A DNA stretch of 60,687 bases. It comes from Flavobacteriaceae bacterium. GTDB lineage: Bacteria > Bacteroidota > Bacteroidia > Flavobacteriales > Flavobacteriaceae. Shown here piece after piece: positions 19,871-29,817 of the stretch. The stretch lies in NCBI GenBank assembly GCA_028825365.1, contig JAPKAF010000003.1, forward strand, positions 1-60,687. Direction: 5' to 3'. The notes below the pieces were generated by a model. The model did no database searches, had not been told where the DNA came from, and saw only the letters and a list, made by a program, of their open reading frames with translations. Position 1 is the first letter of the stretch. Each line of letters begins with the position of its first letter. Both the position numbers and the translations under genes were made by a program.

Positions 19871-20764
19871 TTCATCTATAGTTTTTATTATATTTTTTAC
19901 TTTGTAATTTTGACTAAACCAAATTATATTTTTCTTTGACTTAAACCAAGTCACTTGTCTTTTAGAAAATCTTCTTGTATTTTTTTTAATTTCATCTATT
20001 GCTAAGTCTAAATTTAGCTCCCCACTTAAGTAGTTAAATATCTCTTTGTAGCCAATAGTATTCAAACTATTTAATTTTTTATATTCTAGCAATTGTTCAA
20101 CTTCATTAACTAGACCATCTTTAATCATTTTATCCACCCTATTATTTATCCTCTCATAAACTATTTCTCTATCTGCATTAATCCCTATTTCAATTACTTT
20201 AAAGCCGCGATTAATCTTTGTTTTTTTTAAATAGGAAGAATAAGGTTTCCCACTTGAGATTGTAACTTCTAATGCTCTAATTATTCTCCTGTGATTTTTT
20301 AAATCAATACTATTATAGGTAGTTAGATCTAATTTCTTTAATTTATTCTGCAGATAAATTATACCTTTAGTTTCAAGTTCATTATTTAATAATTCTCTTA
20401 AACTATTTTCAATTTTAGGTATTTTATCAAGTCCATAGATTATTGCATCTACATATAGTCCTGATCCACCAACTAAGATTGCAAGATCTGATTTTTCATG
20501 AATATTATTTATGATTTCAATAGTATCTTTTTCAAATTCTCCTAAGGTGTATATTTCTGTGATACTTTTATTATTAATTAAATGATGTTTAACATCATTT
20601 AATTCCTTGTTTGAAGGTTTCGCCGTCCCTATGTTCATTTCTTTATAAAACTGCCTAGAATCAGCTGATATGATCTCTGTATTGTAATAATTAGCTAATA
20701 CTAAGGATAGGTTAGTTTTACCAATTGCAGTTGGCCCAACTATTGTAATTAAGTATTTATCCAT
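19856..20764 (-). CDS. miaA: tRNA dimethylallyltransferase
   Basis: MDKYLITIVGPTAIGKTNLSLVLA; SADSRQFYKEMNIGTAKP; start at 20764 overlaps the 3' end of the upstream channel gene. Confidence 0.96.
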   Translation of the reverse strand: MDKYLITIVGPTAIGKTNLSLVLANYYNTEIISADSRQFYKEMNIGTAKPSNKELNDVKHHLINNKSITEIYTLGEFEKDTIEIINNIHEKSDLAILVGGSGLYVDAIIYGLDKIPKIENSLRELLNNELETKGIIYLQNKLKKLDLTTYNSIDLKNHRRIIRALEVTISSGKPYSSYLKKTKINRGFKVIEIGINADREIVYERINNRVDKMIKDGLVNEVEQLLEYKKLNSLNTIGYKEIFNYLSGELNLDLAIDEIKKNTRRFSKRQVTWFKSKKNIIWFSQNYKVKNIIKTIDELINN

Positions 20765-21590
20765 CCGTAAGTGGCTCACCACATTTTGAGCAAAAGATTG
20801 CATCATCAGAATGTTTGTTCTTTAAACAATTTGAGCATGATTGTGTATTTAATTGTATCTCTTTTCTTTCTGTTAGTGTCATATTTGAAGTGACTATTCC
20901 TGTAGGTATTGCAATAATGCCATAACCTAATATCATTATTATTGACGATATAAATTTGCCTAAAGCTGTAAAAGGTACGATATCACCATAACCTACGGTC
21001 GTTAGTGTAACTATAGCCCAATAAATGCTTTTAGGAATATTTTCAAACCCACTATTAATATTGCCTTCAATCAAATACATCATAGCTCCTAAAATCACAC
21101 AAAGAATAATAACAAATAACAAAAAGACTATAATTTTTGCCCTACTTGCTAATAATGATCTTCTTAAGTTAGTTGAAGCCCCTATAAACCTATTCATTTT
21201 TAATATTTTAAATATTCTCATTAGTCTTAAAGCTCTAAGTGCTGCTATAGGTTGCGCACCTACTACAAATAATGAAATATATTTAGGAATTATTGATAGT
21301 AAGTCAATTACTCCATAAAAACTAAATATGTACCTAAAAGGTTTTTTTACAGAAACTATTCTTAATATATATTCGACAGAAAATAAAACTGTAATTATCC
21401 ACTCACTATAGTTCAGAAAATTAATATATCTTGAGCTGATCCCGTCTAAACTTTCTATAATTACAAGAAAAACACTTAGTATTATAAAAAACAGTAGAAT
21501 TATATCAAATACTTTACCCGCTTTAGTATCGGCTTCATAAATTACTTCATGAATCTTTTTCCTCAAAGAACCTACAGGTTTACTGCTCAT
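20757..21590 (-). CDS. Six-TM voltage-gated-like potassium channel with C-terminal zinc-ribbon-like motif
   Basis: S4-like RALRLMRIFKILKMNRF; filter TTVGYGDIVP; C-terminus CSNCLKNKHSDDAIFCSKCGEPLTDG. Confidence 0.92.
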   Translation of the reverse strand: MSSKPVGSLRKKIHEVIYEADTKAGKVFDIILLFFIILSVFLVIIESLDGISSRYINFLNYSEWIITVLFSVEYILRIVSVKKPFRYIFSFYGVIDLLSIIPKYISLFVVGAQPIAALRALRLMRIFKILKMNRFIGASTNLRRSLLASRAKIIVFLLFVIILCVILGAMMYLIEGNINSGFENIPKSIYWAIVTLTTVGYGDIVPFTALGKFISSIIMILGYGIIAIPTGIVTSNMTLTERKEIQLNTQSCSNCLKNKHSDDAIFCSKCGEPLTDG

Positions 21591-21594
21591 TTTT

Positions 21595-22956
21595 TTAGTA
21601 TTGTAAAAGTTTTACTTTTTTTGATTTCTTTAAAAAGCTTTGTATTATTAGTTGGTTGTCTTTGTTTTGATCCATTTTTATCAAAATTGTTTTTAAAACA
21701 TCAATATTGTTTATTTGAAAGTTTAAGTTAAAATATCCTAAACCAATAAACAAACCATCTTCTACTAAAATAAAACTATTTTCATCTACATTTCTTCCTT
21801 TATCAATAATAGCAAAATTTTGTTTGTCAAAATTTAGGTACTTAATAGCTTTTAAAATTCTTAGATTATAATCTTCATATTTCTCCAAATTAATACAGGC
21901 CCCAGAGCATTCTTTAATTGTGTACTTAAAACAACTATTTTTAGACTTGTAAATTCCACAAAGTTTTTGACACAGATTGTATTCATTGATAAGCTTATTT
22001 AAAAACGCTATACCTGCATTAATATTTTTAAACGTAGTTATTGGTTTTGTAGAAGTATTAATTTTAGAAATCTTTAAATTTATATAGTTATTTTCATCAT
22101 TAGAGCTATAAAGTCCATAAGGATAAACACTTTTTCTTAGCTTTCTATTGTAGATAGGTTTATGTAATTTGATTTGATTACTCTCTTTTAGTAAAGCAAT
22201 TAATTCACTTCCTGTTTCATCATAACTAACGGTTTCCGTATGTAATTGTAACTTTTTAGATTTATTGTCTTTGCCTGCAAAATGCTGGTTAATTCTTTTT
22301 TTTATGTTTTTACTCTTACCTATATAAATTATCTTAGAATTTTCATCATGCATATAGTATATACCAACACTGTTAGGCAAATCATCTAAAATTTGACTCA
22401 ATTTTTTAGACAAACTTTTTTTATTACTATTTTTTATATTTTCAATAATAATTTTTTTCTCTAAATCTTTATCTAGTAATAATTTAAATAACTTAACTGT
22501 AGCTAGAGCATCTCCACTAGCTCTGTGGCGTTGAGTAAGAGGTATTCCTAGTTGTTTGGTTAGTTTACCTAGACTATAAGAATCCATATCTGGGATTAAC
22601 TTTTTTGATAATTCTAAAGTACATAATGTGTTTCTTTTAAAATTATAGCCAAGTCTACTGTATTCAGTTTTTAATATTCTATAATCAAAGGATGTGTTAT
22701 GTGCAACAAAAATTGTGTCTTCAGTTATTTCTAAGATTCTTTTAGCAACTTCGTGAAACTTAGGTGCATTGCGAAGCATTTTATTATTAATACCTGTAAG
22801 ATTAACTACAAAAGGCTGAATACTTTTTTCTGGGTTAATTAAAGATATAAACTTATCGACTACTTCATTACCGTCAAATTTGTAGATAGCAATTTCTGTA
22901 ATTCCTTCCTCATTGAATTTCCCTCCAGTAGTCTCTATATCAATAATGCTATATAT
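21595..22956 (-). CDS. DnaQ-like 3'-5' exonuclease fused to GIY-YIG (UvrC-type) nuclease domain; apparent ATA start
   Basis: Supplied ORF starts at ATG 22779, but the frame continues upstream: (ATA)YSIIDIETTGGKFNEEGITEIAIYKFDGNEVVDKFISLINPEKSIQPFVVNLTGINNKM..., containing ExoI DxE; GIY-YIG part SVGIYYMHDENSKIIYIGKSKNIKKRINQH. Confidence 0.85.
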   Translation of the reverse strand: MYSIIDIETTGGKFNEEGITEIAIYKFDGNEVVDKFISLINPEKSIQPFVVNLTGINNKMLRNAPKFHEVAKRILEITEDTIFVAHNTSFDYRILKTEYSRLGYNFKRNTLCTLELSKKLIPDMDSYSLGKLTKQLGIPLTQRHRASGDALATVKLFKLLLDKDLEKKIIIENIKNSNKKSLSKKLSQILDDLPNSVGIYYMHDENSKIIYIGKSKNIKKRINQHFAGKDNKSKKLQLHTETVSYDETGSELIALLKESNQIKLHKPIYNRKLRKSVYPYGLYSSNDENNYINLKISKINTSTKPITTFKNINAGIAFLNKLINEYNLCQKLCGIYKSKNSCFKYTIKECSGACINLEKYEDYNLRILKAIKYLNFDKQNFAIIDKGRNVDENSFILVEDGLFIGLGYFNLNFQINNIDVLKTILIKMDQNKDNQLIIQSFLKKSKKVKLLQY

Positions 22957-22965
22957 GATAATTTT

Positions 22966-23619
22966 TTAATTTCTAGATCCAAAAATATTACTACCAACTC
23001 TAATCATGTTACTTCCGCAATTTACAGCAAGTATATAGTCATTACTCATACCCATAGACAATGTTTTTATATTTTTATCAGTTTTTTTGAATTCGTTAAA
23101 AAAATCATTTAATAAATTAAATTCCTTTTTTAGTATAGATTGCTCACTTGTATTACTAGCCATCCCCATAAATCCAGTTATATTAATGTTTTCTAGTGCT
23201 GAAACAAATTCTGATTTTAATAAGTCTGAAGCTTCTTTATATGTTAGACCAAACTTACTCTCTTCTGAAGATATTTTTATTTGAATTAAACAGTCTATTT
23301 TTCTATCATTTTTTTTTGCCTGTTTATTTATTTCTTTCAAAAGTTTTAAGTTGTCAACTCCGTGAATTAGGTTTATAAATGGAGCAATGTACTTTACTTT
23401 ATTTCTTTGAAGATGCCCTATCATATGCCAGTTGATATCCTTTGGTAAGTTGTTTTGTTTTGATACAAGCTCTTGTACTTTATTTTCACCAAAAATTCGT
23501 TGCCCAAATTTATAGGCTTTCGTAATTTCAATTTCACTTTTTGTTTTTGAAACTGCAACAAGACTGACTTTACTGCCAATCTCTGATTGAATTTGACTTA
23601 TTTTTTTTTCTATACTCAT
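22966..23619 (-). CDS. yggS: YggS/PLPBP family pyridoxal-phosphate homeostasis protein
   Basis: VSLVAVSKTKSEIEI; FGENKVQEL; WHMIGHLQRNKVKYI; LSMGMSNDY. Confidence 0.95.
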   Translation of the reverse strand: MSIEKKISQIQSEIGSKVSLVAVSKTKSEIEITKAYKFGQRIFGENKVQELVSKQNNLPKDINWHMIGHLQRNKVKYIAPFINLIHGVDNLKLLKEINKQAKKNDRKIDCLIQIKISSEESKFGLTYKEASDLLKSEFVSALENINITGFMGMASNTSEQSILKKEFNLLNDFFNEFKKTDKNIKTLSMGMSNDYILAVNCGSNMIRVGSNIFGSRN

Positions 23620-23624
23620 AATAA

Positions 23625-24515
23625 TTATTGAAATTGTTTAGAAACAACTTCAGCTTTTTTATTATTAGAATAATCATAAAACCCTTCTTTTGATTTAACT
23701 CCTAACTTCCCAGCTAATACCATATTTTTAAGTAGAGGAGAAGCAATATACTTCGGGCTTTTAAATCCGTCATACATTACATTTAATATTGACAAGCATA
23801 CGTCTAGCCCTATAAAATCAGCCAATTGAAGCGGCCCCATCGGGTGTCCCATTCCTAATTTCATGATAGTATCAATACTTTTTACAGAACTAACTCCATG
23901 GTGAAGAGATTCGATTGCTTCATTTATCATAGGTAGTAAAATTCTATTAGCAATAAACCCTGGGTAATCATTAACTTCTACAGGTATTTTTTTTACTTCT
24001 TTTGTAATATTGTTAATAAACTTTAAAGTTTCTAAATCAGTTTCATAACCTTTGATAACTTCTACTAATTCCATTATTGGAACTGGGTTCATAAAATGCA
24101 TGCCTATAACTTTATTAGATCTATTCGTAGATGAGGCAATTTCAGTAATAGAAATTGAGGAAGTATTTGAAGCTAAAATTGTATTACTTGCGTAGTAGCC
24201 ATCTAATTCTTTAAATATTTTCATCTTTAAATCTAAGTTTTCCGTTGCAGCTTCAATTACTAAATCTACATCTGTTGGAGTACTATTAATATTAGTATTA
24301 GTTGTAATATTATTTAATGTGTTATTTTTCTCTACAATTGAAATTTTTTCTTTTGTAACCATTCTATCTAAATTATTAGATATAGTTTTTATCGCCTTGT
24401 CTAATGAACTTTGGTTAATATCAACAAGAGTAACTTTAAAGTTATTTTGAGCAAATGTATGAGCAATTCCATTACCCATTGTTCCAGCACCAATAATTAC
24501 AATATTTCTTTTCAT
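23625..24515 (-). CDS. 3-hydroxybutyryl-CoA dehydrogenase
   Basis: VIIGAGTMGNGIAHTFAQNNF; GMHFMNPVPIMELVEVIKG; GHPMGPLQLADFIGLD. Confidence 0.95.
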   Translation of the reverse strand: MKRNIVIIGAGTMGNGIAHTFAQNNFKVTLVDINQSSLDKAIKTISNNLDRMVTKEKISIVEKNNTLNNITTNTNINSTPTDVDLVIEAATENLDLKMKIFKELDGYYASNTILASNTSSISITEIASSTNRSNKVIGMHFMNPVPIMELVEVIKGYETDLETLKFINNITKEVKKIPVEVNDYPGFIANRILLPMINEAIESLHHGVSSVKSIDTIMKLGMGHPMGPLQLADFIGLDVCLSILNVMYDGFKSPKYIASPLLKNMVLAGKLGVKSKEGFYDYSNNKKAEVVSKQFQ

Positions 24516-24599
24516 TTTATTAAATTATGTTACAGTACAAATGTAATATTTTTATATCCATAATAAAGCTAGAATTTTAATGTAAATATATTTACTTTT

Positions 24600-25247
24600 A
24601 TGATCTTGAAAGATACATTTAAGCATAAAGGTTTAAGGAATAAGTTAGCTCTAGAAGTGAAGCGTAAAGGAGTTTTGGACTTTAAGGTTTTAAAGGCTAT
24701 TGAGTGTATTCCTAGACACTTATTTATGGATTCAAGTTTTATAGATCATGCTTACCAAGATAAAGCTTTTCCTATTGGAGCAGGGCAAACAATTTCTCAG
24801 CCATACACTGTAGCTTTTCAATCAGAATTACTAAAAGTTAAAAAAGGAGATAAAATACTAGAAATAGGTACTGGTAGTGGTTATCAAACGGCTGTATTAT
24901 GTGAGCTTGGAGCTATTGTTTACTCTGTAGAGAGACAAAAAGAATTATTTAAAAAAACAACTTTGTTTTTGCCAAAAATAGGTTGTTATCCTAAAAAATT
25001 AATATTTGGTGATGGATATCAAGGCTATGAAAATGAAGCACCTTATGATTCTATTATTGTTACTGCTGGAGCTCCATTTATCCCAAAAATGTTGCTATCT
25101 CAGCTTAAAATCAATGGAAAATTAGTTATACCATTAGGAATTGAGACACAAACAATGACACTTATTATCAAAATTTCTGAAAAAAAATATAAAAAAGTCG
25201 AATTTGGAGATTTTCAGTTTGTACCACTTTTAAAGGAGAAAAATTAA
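24600..25247 (+). CDS. pcm: Protein-L-isoaspartate O-methyltransferase
   Basis: PIGAGQTISQPYTVAFQ; ILEIGTGSGYQTAVLCELG. Confidence 0.95.
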   Translation: MILKDTFKHKGLRNKLALEVKRKGVLDFKVLKAIECIPRHLFMDSSFIDHAYQDKAFPIGAGQTISQPYTVAFQSELLKVKKGDKILEIGTGSGYQTAVLCELGAIVYSVERQKELFKKTTLFLPKIGCYPKKLIFGDGYQGYENEAPYDSIIVTAGAPFIPKMLLSQLKINGKLVIPLGIETQTMTLIIKISEKKYKKVEFGDFQFVPLLKEKN

Positions 25248-25705
25248 CTTTTGTTTTCTTTCTTAACTCGGTCTAAGTTTCTTTTATTATCACGATCGAT
25301 CATTGTCTGCCTTTTGTCATAAAGTTTTTTCCCTTTTGCAAGTGCTATCTCTAGCTTAGCAATTCCTTTTTCATTGGTATATAATTTTAAGGGAATTATA
25401 GTCAGACCAGTATTTTTTACGCTTTTATTTAACTTTTGAAGTTCTTTTTTATTTAGCAGTAATTTTCTTGTTGATTTTGGGAAGTGGTTAAAATTTGCAG
25501 AAAAAGAGTATGTTTCAATATTCATGTTAACTACAAATAGCTCTATTGATTCATTAAATTCACAGAAGCTTTCGGAAATAGATGCTTTACCAAGTCGTAT
25601 AGATTTAATTTCTGTACCAGATAACACTATACCAGCGTTATACTTATCAAGAATTTCATATTCAAACCTTGCTTTTTTATTTGTAATAGTTATTTTCCCT
25701 TTCAT
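25244..25705 (-). CDS. smpB: SsrA-binding protein
   Basis: NKKARFEYEILDKYNAGIVLSGTEIKSIRLGKASISESF; KGKKLYDKRQT. Confidence 0.96.
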   Translation of the reverse strand: MKGKITITNKKARFEYEILDKYNAGIVLSGTEIKSIRLGKASISESFCEFNESIELFVVNMNIETYSFSANFNHFPKSTRKLLLNKKELQKLNKSVKNTGLTIIPLKLYTNEKGIAKLEIALAKGKKLYDKRQTMIDRDNKRNLDRVKKENKS

Positions 25706-25765
25706 TTTAATAAAACTAGTTATTGTTAATTAGTTTTTAATAACTAAGATACCAAATATATGTTT

Positions 25766-25800
25766 TTTGCATTATTAAACCTGCCATTTGTTTATTTTTG
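25766..25800 (+). promoter_or_regulatory. Candidate Bacteroidota promoter TTTG-N23-TATTTTTG upstream of glyA
   Basis: TTTG at 25766-25769 and TATTTTTG at 25793-25800, 25 bp before the ATG. Confidence 0.55.
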
Positions 25801-25825
25801 AATTATAAATTCTAATAAATTATAT

Positions 25826-27100
25826 ATGTCAAAAGATCAAATAATCTTTGATTTAATCAAAGATGAAAAAACTAGGCAAATCGAAGGGATTGAATTAATT
25901 GCTTCTGAAAACTTTACAAGTGATAACGTCATGAAAGCGACTGGTTCTGTCTTAACAAATAAATATGCTGAAGGTTACCCAGGTAAGAGATATTATGGTG
26001 GTTGTGAGGTAGTGGATAAAATTGAGACATTAGCAATAGAAAGAGCGAAAAAACTATTTGGTGCTTGTTGGGCTAATGTTCAACCTCACTCTGGAAGTCA
26101 GGCAAATTCTGCTGTCTTTTTTGCTTGTTTAAATGTTGGAGATAAAATCCTAGGTTTTGATCTATCACACGGAGGACATTTAACACATGGCTCTTCGGTT
26201 AATTTTTCTGGACAATTATACGACCCTGTTTTTTACGGAGTAGAAAAAGAAACTGGAATTTTAAATTACGATAAAATACAAGAAATTGCTACAAGGGAAA
26301 AACCTAAGATGATAATAGCAGGCGCTTCAGCTTATTCTAGGGACATAGACTATGAGAGGTTTAGAGAGATTGCAGATAGTGTAAATGCTTTACTATTAGG
26401 AGATATTTCTCATCCATCAGGTTTAATAGCTAAAGGAGTTTTGAATGACCCTGTTCCTTTTTGTCACATAGTAACTACTACAACTCATAAGACATTAAGA
26501 GGCCCAAGAGGTGGTTTAATATTAATGGGAGAGGATTTTGAAAATCCTTTTGGAATTAAATTTAAAAGTGGGAAGTTAAAAAAAATGTCTTCATTACTAG
26601 ATTTAGCGATTTTTCCAGGTAATCAAGGTGGTCCACTTGAACATGTTATAGCGGCTAAAGCTATAGCTTTCGAGGAGGCTTTACAAGATGATTTTATGTA
26701 TTATATTTTAAATGTCAAAAAAAATGCCCATGTAATGGCGAATGAATTCATAAAAAAAGGCTACAATATTATTTCTAATGGAACAGATAATCACATGATG
26801 TTAATAGATCTTAGAAATAAGGATATTGATGGAAAGTCTGCAGAATATGCTCTAGGAGTTGCTGATATTACTGTAAATAAAAATATGGTTCCGTTTGATG
26901 ATAAATCACCATTTGTTACTTCTGGGATAAGAGTAGGGACTGCTGCTGTTACAACTAGAGGTTTAGATGCTGATGATATGGTTAAAATTGTAAACTTTAT
27001 TGATGAGGCTATAATGAATCATGATAATGAAGATAAGCTGAAAGAAATTGGTTCGAATGTCAATTCAATGATGAGTAAATTTCCGCTTTTTTCAATTTAA
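25826..27100 (+). CDS. glyA: Serine hydroxymethyltransferase
   Basis: [47 protein letters not shown]. Confidence 0.98.
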   Translation: MSKDQIIFDLIKDEKTRQIEGIELIASENFTSDNVMKATGSVLTNKYAEGYPGKRYYGGCEVVDKIETLAIERAKKLFGACWANVQPHSGSQANSAVFFACLNVGDKILGFDLSHGGHLTHGSSVNFSGQLYDPVFYGVEKETGILNYDKIQEIATREKPKMIIAGASAYSRDIDYERFREIADSVNALLLGDISHPSGLIAKGVLNDPVPFCHIVTTTTHKTLRGPRGGLILMGEDFENPFGIKFKSGKLKKMSSLLDLAIFPGNQGGPLEHVIAAKAIAFEEALQDDFMYYILNVKKNAHVMANEFIKKGYNIISNGTDNHMMLIDLRNKDIDGKSAEYALGVADITVNKNMVPFDDKSPFVTSGIRVGTAAVTTRGLDADDMVKIVNFIDEAIMNHDNEDKLKEIGSNVNSMMSKFPLFSI

Positions 27101-27101
27101 A

Positions 27102-28691
27102 CTAATCATTAACTATAATATGTTGATAAGCACCCAAATCAGGTGAATTAACTCTACTTATGTTTAGTAAATCTAAAGGATGTTCAACTGCCTGTTGTGG
27201 GTCTCCTAGATTAATTAATTCAGACCCCTGAAGTATAAATAATTCATTGTTATAAGGGTTTTTGAAATCTGTATTTAAATTTAAATATAAACTTTGATAT
27301 TTATCAGTATTTGTAAAATCAAAATTACTTTCGTTTGAAAAATTATCATTAATATCGTCGAATTTAATCATACAATTTTTAAACATAAAATTTAAATCAG
27401 ATTCATCATATTGCTCTATCAAAAGTTCAATAGCTTCACTTCCAGAAACGATACTATTACTCATACTAAAGTTCAAGTTTGGATTACTTACTATTTCACC
27501 TTCATTATTTAACCAATAATTATTCACTAATAAGCTTGGAAATTGTCTAAAACTATTATTCCAAAAATTTGTTATTGTACAATGTGTTAAGTTATAATTT
27601 CCTCCATAAGTAGCTGCAAATGATGATTGCCCACTTTTATTAATAACTAAATTACTCGCTGACACTGAAGAAGATTTAGCTAAAATTCCAAAATTGCTAG
27701 AATTAAAAATTTTAGAATTATTAATAATTAACTGATTAGTTGAGTTTAAATAACCTTCAGAGTATATTCCAATAGTTGAATTTTTTATTGTTAAGTAATT
27801 TATAAGATTATTAACACTCCCTTTAAATAGCCAAATAGTACCCCATTGTCCGGGCGTGTTTTCAAAACTAGTTTCTAATCTGTCTCCTTCAAATATAACT
27901 TCATTTTCTAGTGTTTCTTGATTTTCACTAAATTCACCATTTATATGAATTGAGGCTCCATTTGTGACTAGTATTCCTGAATTTGAATGAAAATGAATTC
28001 TAGCTCCTTTATTAATGGATAATATACTGTTCTCTGGAACAGCAGCATAACCATAAATTACATATGGCTTTTCATTAGTAAAATTCAATTCATTTTCAGA
28101 TAAAAACCTTCCTTGTATATTGGTTTCATCTGAAATTCCATCATTGTCAATATCAAAACTCAAGGTTTCAATAATTGTTTCTCCTGTATTATTATTAATA
28201 TATTTTTGAGGATAAATAAAAACTGCATCCTTAACTAAAGTTATAAGTTCTACCGTTTGGGAATTATATCCAGTATCAAAAATTATTTTGTCATTGTATA
28301 AAAACTGATTAGCATCTTCACTTAGGTTTGTGATATCTACTGTCGTTTCTATAAAAATAAATAAGCTGTCTTTAGCTAATAGCTCGATGTTTTCGAAGTG
28401 TTTACCCGAGTCATTTTGTGTCCCATAAATACCATCTACATTTAATCTGTAGTAAGAATTTTCTCCATTTTCAAGATCTATATTGGGAATTAAAATATTT
28501 TCATTAGAATTATTATAAACCTTTAAATTGTACGTGCTAGAACCAATATTAGTAAAGACAGTATCTAAGTACACTGAATCTTTTGAGAAGCTTAGTTGTG
28601 TTTCAGTAACTTTAAAATTAAAATCTTCTCTACATGAGCTCCAAAAAACGATAATAATAATATTTAATATTAATGAAAATAACTTTTTCAT
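27102..28691 (-). CDS. Lipoprotein with predicted right-handed beta-helix region
   Basis: Lipobox IIVFWSSCREDF; repeated LTIKNSTIGIYSEG/LIINNSKIFNSSNFGILAKSS pattern. Confidence 0.65.
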   Translation of the reverse strand: MKKLFSLILNIIIIVFWSSCREDFNFKVTETQLSFSKDSVYLDTVFTNIGSSTYNLKVYNNSNENILIPNIDLENGENSYYRLNVDGIYGTQNDSGKHFENIELLAKDSLFIFIETTVDITNLSEDANQFLYNDKIIFDTGYNSQTVELITLVKDAVFIYPQKYINNNTGETIIETLSFDIDNDGISDETNIQGRFLSENELNFTNEKPYVIYGYAAVPENSILSINKGARIHFHSNSGILVTNGASIHINGEFSENQETLENEVIFEGDRLETSFENTPGQWGTIWLFKGSVNNLINYLTIKNSTIGIYSEGYLNSTNQLIINNSKIFNSSNFGILAKSSSVSASNLVINKSGQSSFAATYGGNYNLTHCTITNFWNNSFRQFPSLLVNNYWLNNEGEIVSNPNLNFSMSNSIVSGSEAIELLIEQYDESDLNFMFKNCMIKFDDINDNFSNESNFDFTNTDKYQSLYLNLNTDFKNPYNNELFILQGSELINLGDPQQAVEHPLDLLNISRVNSPDLGAYQHIIVND

Positions 28692-28701
28692 AATCAGATT
28701 C

Positions 28702-29739
28702 TTATTTTTTTATTATCTCAATTTCAAATATTTTATCCCACATTTTCCCTGTAACAAATAATGTTTGACTCTCTTTGTTGAATGCTATGCCATTTAAAAC
28801 ATCTAAATTATTGTGATTTGTAACTCTTTGTTTTAGCCCAGAAAGATCAATTACTCCTTCTACTGCACCTATAATCGGATCTATAATTGCCACTCCGTTT
28901 TTCAAGTATCTATTTGCATATATTTTACCATTTACCCATTCTAACTCATTTAGACCATTAACCTTTCCTTTATTAGTGTAAACTTCAAAATTGTCAATTT
29001 CTTCAAATGTATTTGGGTCTAGTATCCAAATTTTTTCAGTGCCATCACTTTTGAATATTTTACTCGAATTATTACAGAGTCCCCAACCTTCTAAACTTTT
29101 ATTGTAATAGAACTTATCTATTAATTCTAAATTCTCTAAATCATATACCAATCCAATACTTTCCCTCCATGTTAATTGAATTATTTTATCATTTATAATC
29201 GTTAATCCTTCTGCAAAGTATTTATTAGAAATATTAATTTCTGATAAAGTTTCACCTGTTTTATATTCAGTTTTTCTTAATTTTGATTTACCGTATTTCC
29301 CAGTACTTTCGTATAAAAAACCTTTATTAAATTCTAACCCTTGAGTATAAGAATTTATATCATGAGGGTAAGTATTAATTATTCTGTAAGAATAAATTTT
29401 CGGTTTTTTATCATTAAGAAGAATAAAACTATATTTTTTTGATTTATTCGTATTATTAAAAAACGAAACAACATTAATATTATTTTGACCAAGTCTTAAA
29501 TTTTCAAGTTCAAATTCTAAATTATTTAGTGAGTTGTCTATAAAGTTGTAAATTAATTTACTCGAGTTGTAAACCTTAATTGAATCAAATTTTTCATGGA
29601 CAGTTAATTTAATGGTTTCGTTGCGCTGTAGTTTTTCTTTAATATTTGATGTGATATTTAAATTAGCATCAAGATTATTGTTGCATCCAAATAAAAAGAA
29701 GGATAAAATTATTTGTAATATTTTGAAGCTCATAAGCAT
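28702..29739 (-). CDS. Glutaminyl-peptide cyclotransferase, bacterial glutamine cyclotransferase type
   Basis: Lipobox SFFLFGCNNN; YPHDINSYTQGLEFNKGFLYESTGKYGKSKLR; LNELEWVNGKIYANRY; LNGIAFNKES. Confidence 0.93.
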   Translation of the reverse strand: MLMSFKILQIILSFFLFGCNNNLDANLNITSNIKEKLQRNETIKLTVHEKFDSIKVYNSSKLIYNFIDNSLNNLEFELENLRLGQNNINVVSFFNNTNKSKKYSFILLNDKKPKIYSYRIINTYPHDINSYTQGLEFNKGFLYESTGKYGKSKLRKTEYKTGETLSEINISNKYFAEGLTIINDKIIQLTWRESIGLVYDLENLELIDKFYYNKSLEGWGLCNNSSKIFKSDGTEKIWILDPNTFEEIDNFEVYTNKGKVNGLNELEWVNGKIYANRYLKNGVAIIDPIIGAVEGVIDLSGLKQRVTNHNNLDVLNGIAFNKESQTLFVTGKMWDKIFEIEIIKK

Positions 29740-29817
29740 TTGTATATTGGCAATTTATTTATTTAAATTAACTTAAAAAAATCTTAGCGTATTATAAATC
29801 ATTTGTATATTTACATT

